The position numbers and the translations under genes were made by a program. A stretch of 11,865 nt of DNA, taken from the NCBI GenBank assembly GCA_945865855.1, contig CAMBES010000034.1:1-11865 (forward strand). Direction: 5' to 3'. This document shows, one piece after another, positions 7,308-11,865 of this stretch; position 1 is the stretch's first letter; each line of letters starts with the position of its first letter. Source of the stretch: Rhizobium sp. Q54. GTDB taxonomy: Bacteria; Pseudomonadota; Alphaproteobacteria; Rickettsiales; UBA1997. Under the pieces are notes generated by a model, which searched no databases, had not been told where the DNA came from, and saw only the letters and a list, made by a program, of their open reading frames with translations.

Positions 7308-7346
7308 AAAGGGTCTGATCTTTCGAGGTCAGGCCCTTTTTTATTT
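7308..7346 (+). terminator. Intrinsic terminator of the str operon
   Basis: AAGGGTCTGATC (7309-7320) pairs with GGTCAGGCCCTT (7327-7338) as a 12-pair stem with two G-U wobbles and a six-base TTTCGA loop. It is followed by a run of T (TTTTTTATTTT). This is a textbook rho-independent terminator closing transcription after fusA and isolating the accessory region to the right. Confidence 0.93.
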
Positions 7347-7394
7347 TCTAAATCTTTCCAAATTACTTCTTTTTGACGCGCTACCCCCAGCGAA

Positions 7395-7475
7395 GCCTTG
7401 ATTTTACAGGATCGCCAAAAAAGATGAATTTTGTCCAGCTGGACAAAATCTCATTTTAACCAATAGAATCAAGGC
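7395..7475 (+). promoter_or_regulatory. Palindromic control region and predicted leaderless promoter of the nuclease gene
   Basis: A perfect 22-base palindrome lies at 7428-7449 (half site ATTTTGTCCAG followed by its exact complement). Its right half contains TGGACA (7440-7445), a good -35; after an 18-base spacer comes TAGAAT (7464-7469), a good -10. The predicted transcription start, about seven bases on, is the A of the ATG at 7476, so the mRNA would be leaderless. A regulator bound to the palindrome would cover the -35. A second inverted repeat frames the region: GCCTTGATT (7395-7403) and AATCAAGGC (7467-7475), extendable to 11 of 12 matches. Confidence 0.6.
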
Positions 7476-8501
7476 ATGAAGGCGGCACAAATAATTCTGA
7501 AGAATTACGACAAATTACTTTCCGAAGTAAAAAGTTACGTCGAGGAAGCTGCGGAAAGCATTTCAAAAATTGCCACGAGAAAAAAAATCGAGATGGCTTG
7601 GAAGGTTGGCAGGTCTGTGCAGAATCACCTCAAAGAGAATAATCAGTCAGAAAAAAGCAGTTACGGAAAACATCTTTTCGAACGCCTAGAAAATGAGGTG
7701 GGCATTTCTCAGAGTGTTCTCTACAAAATGAGTAATTTCTACAAATCTTACCCCAAACTTCCCGCAGACGACGACAAATTAAATTGGAGTCATTACCGCG
7801 TGCTTGCTGGCGTCAAAGACGAAAATCGGCGTAAATATTTAGAAGATTTAACACGGTCAGAAAATCTCGACGCGGAAGAATTAGGTAAAAAATTAAAAAA
7901 ATCTAAATCGCCAGAAAGCCCTAAAAACAAAAGAAAGAAGCTGAATTCAAAATTAAATTTCCGTCGCGGAAAACTTTTCTGTTACAATTTAACAAGGGTT
8001 GAGGAGCTAGGATTTTCCTGCATCGATTGCGGTTTTGGAATTTTGCACAAGCTTGAAGAAAATGTTTCCGCGCAAGCAAAAATTGTGGAGACGATTAAAA
8101 ATGGCGAAAAATATTTGGTCAAAAAATCAAAGGTTAGGGCAATTAAGCTCAACGCCTACAAGGCTTACTTGCGCAGGGTTATAGATGGCGACACAATTCA
8201 CGTGGTTCTTGATTTGGGTTTTAAAATTTTTCACGAAGAAATTTTGCGTTTACGGCAAATTGATGCGCCAGAAATTAGTTCTAAAGCTGGCAAAAAATCT
8301 GCGCGTGCTTTGAAAAAAATTTTACAAGATTTGCCTTTTTTAATCGTCAAAACTCACGCGACCGATATTTACGGACGTTACCTTGCTGATGTTTTTCTGC
8401 CCGACAAAAATGGAAAATTTTCTGTCGAAGAAACGGTGGAAAAGGGCGATTATCTGAGTCAGATCTTACTTGATCAAAAATTTGCCGAGCCGTTTTCTTG
8501 A
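7476..8501 (+). CDS. DUF1016-type N-terminal domain fused to an SNase-type nuclease
   Basis: A 341-residue protein without a signal peptide, so probably intracellular. Residues 15-140 resemble the N-terminal domain of DUF1016/YhcG proteins: IEMAWKVGRSVQNHL (38-52), YGKHLFERLENEVGISQSVLYKM, NWSHYRVLAGV. A lysine-rich linker follows (about 141-165). Residues 226-310 are a staphylococcal-nuclease (SNase) domain with all catalytic residues: D239 in VIDGDT, R258, D263 and E266 in RLRQIDAPE, and R301 in YGRYLADVF. Residues 164-192 (LFCYNL...CIDCGFGI) echo the start of the SNase domain and may be a degenerate copy. In DUF1016 proteins the C-terminus is normally a PD-(D/E)xK nuclease, so this is a domain swap. 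The target is unknown; defence, self-toxicity or DNA processing are possible. The promoter region is palindromic. It converges on the large ADP-ribosyltransferase/macro gene. Confidence 0.8.
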   Translation: MKAAQIILKNYDKLLSEVKSYVEEAAESISKIATRKKIEMAWKVGRSVQNHLKENNQSEKSSYGKHLFERLENEVGISQSVLYKMSNFYKSYPKLPADDDKLNWSHYRVLAGVKDENRRKYLEDLTRSENLDAEELGKKLKKSKSPESPKNKRKKLNSKLNFRRGKLFCYNLTRVEELGFSCIDCGFGILHKLEENVSAQAKIVETIKNGEKYLVKKSKVRAIKLNAYKAYLRRVIDGDTIHVVLDLGFKIFHEEILRLRQIDAPEISSKAGKKSARALKKILQDLPFLIVKTHATDIYGRYLADVFLPDKNGKFSVEETVEKGDYLSQILLDQKFAEPFS

Positions 8502-8642
8502 AGAAATTTTCTTGAAGAAAAACACGAAGCTCTTGATGTTTTTTACAACTAATTTTGCGCCAGAATTAACAATTGCCGCTGCGTCACTTTCTAAAATATT
8601 TGCATTTGGAAGTTTTTGTCTTGCCAAGGCTTGAGGCTTCCT
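8466..8642 (-). pseudogene. Remnant of a second macro domain past the stop of the large gene
   Basis: Directly after the TGA of the large minus-strand gene, the same frame stays open for 58 codons to a TAA at 8466-8468. The translation includes LPNANILESDAAAIVNSG and then AKLVV (8612 down to about 8542). This follows the start of a macro domain (strand, xxIL, DAIVNxxN, xLV) and parallels the intact macro domain upstream (ADILTAKTEAIVNAG). After KLVVKN the similarity ends and the stretch becomes lysine- and phenylalanine-rich, overlapping the end of the convergent nuclease gene. I read it as a truncated relic of a once longer protein, cut by a stop (for example CGA to TGA). No good start codon with a ribosome binding site was seen for independent expression. 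Chance similarity over about 25 residues cannot be excluded. Confidence 0.45.
8493..8520. repeat. Perfect 14-base tandem duplication across the nuclease stop codon
   Basis: The unit TTTTCTTGAAGAAA occurs twice in direct succession (8493-8506 and 8507-8520). Each unit is itself near-palindromic (TTTCTT, G, AAGAAA). The nuclease stop TGA (8499-8501) is inside the first copy. The pair may arise from replication slippage; a weak AT-only stem could also form between the convergent genes. Confidence 0.8.
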
Positions 8643-11600
8643 TCATTTGGCTGTGCTAATAGTAACGGCCAAAGTTTTTCTTTTTGTCAAATTTGAGTCA
8701 GAACTCGATGCAAGCGCCTCATATTCTTCTGCTGATAAATTTGTAAATTTTGCAACCACATCGTCAGGAATAAATGTCAGGCGCAAACCAACTGATTTAC
8801 CGCCTTTGCGACCAGAATAAATTCCGCAGGCCTCACATTCTTTCTGAAAAGCCGCTGAAAATTTTTTGGCTTCAACCGCCGGAATATTAGAGATGTCTTC
8901 AATTTCAGTGGCTGGCTTAACATATCCGCCGCGCTCATTTGCTTCATTTTTAATGCCGCCTCTTTCTTTGGCTTTGGCAATAATCGCTAAAACCTGTGCC
9001 CGTTCTAGCTTCTGTCTTTTTGGTCCGTCCGCACTGCCAGCTGCAAGATTTATGAGAATGTCAATGAAGGTATTTTTAAGCTCAGAGGTCTCTGATTTTT
9101 CTTTGCCATAAATTCCATCAATCACTTTAAATTTATTAGCCCGGGCATCTGAACTGAGAGAGCTATTCGGATCTTCAGCAACATACCAAATATTGTTTTC
9201 ATTTTGTTTCATTAGTGGCGAAAACAAAGAAGCCTTAACGCTCCCCGATGGTTTTAGAGCAACAGCAAAATCAGCGTCATTTTCATCTTTCGAATTCTTT
9301 TTCCAAGCCTTCTCGTCATTGGCCTTAGGCTTATTGCCCTCTTGCATTAAATCAAAATTTCTTTGGAATAAATTTTGCTCTATTAAATCTAAAATAGCTG
9401 GCCTGTTCCCTTTGTTTTTAGGGTCCATGGCAAAAATTGAAATTTCTTTGAATTTAGATCCAAAATCGCGCAATACCTCGCCAATTACTTGTGCCGCCTC
9501 TTCTTCTGGATATTCAAAAACGCCAATTGACAAAACTGGAACAGCAATTTTCTTTACATTTTTTTCCAAAGCCTTCTCTAGCAAGGCTTTGTAAGTATTT
9601 TTCAGCGCCTCTTTTCTGGCTGCAATTTTACCATCCGCTACTTCTTCGGCATCGCTTTCTAAGACTTTAAATTCATTCCTTCGGCAATCTGGACCAACTG
9701 CGTGGATTATAAATCTGACTCCTTTTTCTGATCCGATTTTTGATTTTGATTTTGAATCTAAGTCAGAATCAATCTCGGCAATCGCAACCTCTCCAGTTTT
9801 TAATTTTTTTGCCGGCACCGTTATTTGCTCTTGCTCGTGGTAAGGGATTGTGGTTTCTTCAGTTGTAAGTTTTTTAGCCTTACTATCCCAGAATAATTTC
9901 TTCCCTTCATCATTTTTAGCCTGCTCTTTTTCTAAAATATCCTTTCCTTCAGAATCAAAAGCGTAAACAGATGTTGTGCAATCTTCAGTCTTTGCATCAC
10001 CTTTCAACAGCGCTCTTACAAGATTGCTTTCCTTATTTTTAAAATAGTGGCCAGTTTTTTTGTCTAAATGAAAAGTGGTCTTTGCATATCCAAATTCATC
10101 ATGAACCGCCTTGCTTAAGCCGCTTACTTGATAATTACCCAGATCAAGCACCGCATTGCCAGCATTAACAATGGCCTCAGTTTTAGCCGTAAGGATATCG
10201 GCATGGTGAGTTATGACGCTTGCAGAGCGCCTTAAGTCATTAGCCCAGAAATATCTAGCCCTCTCTAAAGTCATTGTTCGAACTTCTTTCTTAGAGGTCG
10301 CTGGCCCAAACCAGCTTGGATTGAGAGTGATCACCACTTCTGCCTGAGCAGTTTTTTCTTCAGCAGCAATGGCAGCTTCAGACTGAACATATTCAGTTTT
10401 ATCCGGCGTAACTTGTGATATTTCCAAATATAATTGTTCCGCTTGCAGCAATTTATTTAATCTAGTCTGTTCGGGCAAATTTACACTCACTGTCGCCGCC
10501 TGAATTTCTGAAGCTATCGCCCCAATCTTTTTCTCAATTGATTCGGCGACTTTGATTTCTATTCCAGAAAAATAATTGTCGTTTTGCCAATCCCATCGAC
10601 TCCAGACAACAACATCCTTCTTGTAATAGCTGTACAAACTTCCTGGAAACTTTCTGTCATCAGCTAAAGATCCCCGCGCGGCTTCCTCTTTACTCGCAAG
10701 TGGCCTGGGTTTTATTCCGGCTTCATAAAAATCTTTTTCAATCGCGCTTAATCTTGCCGCCCAGATTGCATCGCTTTCTGCAGTTTTGTCACCTTCCGCA
10801 TAAAGAATTATTGCAAGCCGCCGGTCTGCATTGTCATCTTTTGAGTAGGCAGGAATTTTCTGCGAGCATTTAGGAAGTTGCTGATAATTAAAATGACCAT
10901 TTTTAATTAAAATTTCAGCGGCCTTATTTAAATCTTCAGGCTCAACAGATATGAAGACTTTAAACTTATTTTGATTTTCTTCGTATTTCTTTTCCCAAAA
11001 CCAATACCTATCATGAGTAATATCATTATCCTGATCACCAAGACCTTGTTTATAAATGGCAAACAAAGCATCATTCTTCTCTTGTAAAGCGGCGGATGAA
11101 TCTTTTACAGCTGCGTTTCTGTCGTCAACACTGGCAAAACTTCTACTGTAATTAGGTAAAGGGAGGGCCGGCTCTCTATTTTGCATCAAAGCAGAGGTAG
11201 CTTCTCTTAAATGAGACCCCATTGAATATTTTTCTTTATGAAGCCCAAGTTGTTTTTCGTTAAATTCTTTAAATGCGTCAACATTACCAGCGACATTGAC
11301 ACCACTCTTCACCGAAAAGCTACTCATACCCCAATTTGGTTTAGTTTCTTCGGTTACAATTTTTTGCCCCTCCGTCAAAAGACCTAAAGGATCAACCCTC
11401 CTCTTTTTGTAATGTGGGTTTAAGATTACTTTTTCAATTGTATTTGTAGTATCGCCGTCATCATCGGATGTTTGCGAAATTTTATAAACCGCATAAATTT
11501 CTTCAGGGTCGATAGCTTCAAAATCTATTTCTTGATATTCCGAAGCCAGTTTCTGCATGTTAGTTGCAAGCTTACCTTTTTTGGGTCTGATATCGTAAAT

Positions 11601-11865
11601 CCAACCTTCATTTCCCGCATATTTTGCCGCAACTGCAAAATTAAATGTAGTAGCCGCAGCGTAGGAAGCTCGATTCTTCAGACCTCCTGGCCCAGGCACT
11701 CGTCTTTGTTGTATTTTATAAGAGCTCAATTGTTGCGAAACTCCATCGGAAGTAGACATTCCCACATGTATGTCTTCAAACTCCTCTGTAATTAATTCTT
11801 CCGTTAAGCCGCTTCTTTGATCAAGTCCGCGGAATAATATTTCGCTACCATCCATTTCCACAGTT
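8643..11865 (-). CDS. Large multi-domain protein: ADP-ribosyltransferase-like N-terminus plus macro domain (5' end open)
   Basis: At least 1072 residues. The frame is open at the right edge; GTG 11861 and ATG 11855 are candidate starts, but the true start may lie outside. Residues 7-130 read as a cholera/pertussis/pierisin-like ADP-ribosyltransferase: ILFRG (R11), ATTFNFAVAAKYAG (70-83, STS position reads ATT), GWIYDIRP (86-93), YQE (109-111, E111 as the catalytic glutamate) and IYAVYKI. Residues 295-440 (KVFISVEPEDLNKA, LAIILYAEG, PGSLYSYYKKD) vaguely recall OspF/SpvC lyases. Residues 546-832 are a macro domain: ADILTAKTEAIVNAGN, SGLSKAVH, TGEVAI, FIIHAVGP, VPVLSIGVFEYPEEEAA. About 95 extra residues (592-686) interrupt it. 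The C-terminal 240 residues are unrecognised. No signal peptide or membrane segment is seen. It may be a secreted effector or an intracellular toxin; it is convergent with the nuclease. Confidence 0.75.
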   Translation of the reverse strand, partial: TVEMDGSEILFRGLDQRSGLTEELITEEFEDIHVGMSTSDGVSQQLSSYKIQQRRVPGPGGLKNRASYAAATTFNFAVAAKYAGNEGWIYDIRPKKGKLATNMQKLASEYQEIDFEAIDPEEIYAVYKISQTSDDDGDTTNTIEKVILNPHYKKRRVDPLGLLTEGQKIVTEETKPNWGMSSFSVKSGVNVAGNVDAFKEFNEKQLGLHKEKYSMGSHLREATSALMQNREPALPLPNYSRSFASVDDRNAAVKDSSAALQEKNDALFAIYKQGLGDQDNDITHDRYWFWEKKYEENQNKFKVFISVEPEDLNKAAEILIKNGHFNYQQLPKCSQKIPAYSKDDNADRRLAIILYAEGDKTAESDAIWAARLSAIEKDFYEAGIKPRPLASKEEAARGSLADDRKFPGSLYSYYKKDVVVWSRWDWQNDNYFSGIEIKVAESIEKKIGAIASEIQAATVSVNLPEQTRLNKLLQAEQLYLEISQVTPDKTEYVQSEAAIAAEEKTAQAEVVITLNPSWFGPATSKKEVRTMTLERARYFWANDLRRSASVITHHADILTAKTEAIVNAGNAVLDLGNYQVSGLSKAVHDEFGYAKTTFHLDKKTGHYFKNKESNLVRALLKGDAKTEDCTTSVYAFDSEGKDILEKEQAKNDEGKKLFWDSKAKKLTTEETTIPYHEQEQITVPAKKLKTGEVAIAEIDSDLDSKSKSKIGSEKGVRFIIHAVGPDCRRNEFKVLESDAEEVADGKIAARKEALKNTYKALLEKALEKNVKKIAVPVLSIGVFEYPEEEAAQVIGEVLRDFGSKFKEISIFAMDPKNKGNRPAILDLIEQNLFQRNFDLMQEGNKPKANDEKAWKKNSKDENDADFAVALKPSGSVKASLFSPLMKQNENNIWYVAEDPNSSLSSDARANKFKVIDGIYGKEKSETSELKNTFIDILINLAAGSADGPKRQKLERAQVLAIIAKAKERGGIKNEANERGGYVKPATEIEDISNIPAVEAKKFSAAFQKECEACGIYSGRKGGKSVGLRLTFIPDDVVAKFTNLSAEEYEALASSSDSNLTKRKTLAVTISTAK

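Noticed and set aside
7373..7401. TTGACG at 7373 as a -35 for the nuclease gene
   Set aside because: No acceptable -10 lies 16-18 bases downstream (CCTTGA region); TGGACA/TAGAAT is much better placed.
8566..8628. Twenty-codon frame starting at an ATG overlapping the large gene's TGA (AAATGA)
   Set aside because: It is very short (MKEASSLGKTK...), ends quickly and has no recognisable content. The better reading of this stretch is the in-frame macro remnant.
8643..8645. Reading TGA as a sense codon to extend the large protein
   Set aside because: The glycosyltransferase-like gene and the nuclease gene also end in TGA at natural positions, so there is no sign of UGA reassignment; a nonsense mutation is simpler.
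8866..9594. Plus-strand open frames opposite the large minus-strand gene (8866-9111, 9193-9594)
   Set aside because: They lie opposite clear macro-domain and C-terminal coding sequence and have low-complexity S/F-rich translations, typical of antisense shadows.
1..11865. CRISPR arrays, tRNA or rRNA genes, insertion sequences and attachment sites
   Set aside because: No regularly spaced repeats, no tRNA cloverleaf motifs, no rRNA signatures and no transposase or integrase motifs were seen; no gene-free stretch exceeds 300 bases.

Overview
The window reads as chromosomal DNA of a moderately AT-rich alphaproteobacterium. The ribosomal protein S12 matches the alphaproteobacterial form closely, and the class Ia NrdB, EF-G and S7 also look bacterial and proteobacterial. 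A very large multi-domain protein with effector-like parts at the right end suggests a host-associated or intracellular lineage (Rickettsiales/Holosporales-like), but that placement is inference and not a proven taxonomy. Apart from the glycosyltransferase-like gene, no gene start with visible upstream sequence has a strong Shine-Dalgarno sequence; leaders are short and A/T-rich.

Layout. Positions 1-2487 (minus strand) hold a tight unit transcribed leftwards: nrdB, then a ModA-like periplasmic binding protein, then bioB cut by the window edge, with gaps of 1 and 3 bases. From a shared 140-base divergent region a 2-Cys peroxiredoxin gene runs right (2628-3230); a palindrome resembling an IscR-type (Rrf2) operator lies in front of it, and two hairpins follow it. 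Positions 3345-7346 hold a str operon: rpsL, rpsG, an inserted glycosyltransferase-like gene, and fusA, ending in a strong intrinsic terminator; tuf does not follow. rpsL and fusA each have a predicted promoter of the same build (TTGACT or TTGTCA, 16-base spacer, then a GC-rich CGCGCCC discriminator), which fits coordinated growth-rate or stringent control.

The right part is accessory. A 341-residue intracellular nuclease (7476-8501) joins a DUF1016-type N-terminal domain to a complete staphylococcal-nuclease-type active site. Its promoter overlaps a perfect 22-base palindrome, and its mRNA is probably leaderless. Convergent to it is a gene of at least 1072 codons (8643-11865, open at the right window edge) whose product begins with a cholera/pertussis-toxin-like ADP-ribosyltransferase domain, carries a middle region weakly resembling the OspF/SpvC phosphothreonine lyases, and contains a macro domain with a large insertion. 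Past its TGA stop the same frame stays open and encodes a fragment that looks like the start of a second macro domain, a likely remnant.

The most interesting material is the ADP-ribosyltransferase plus macro domain in one polypeptide (a possible writer with its own reader or eraser), the DUF1016-SNase fusion with its palindromic control region, and the glycosyltransferase inside the str operon. All domain calls come from reading motifs by eye, with no database search.
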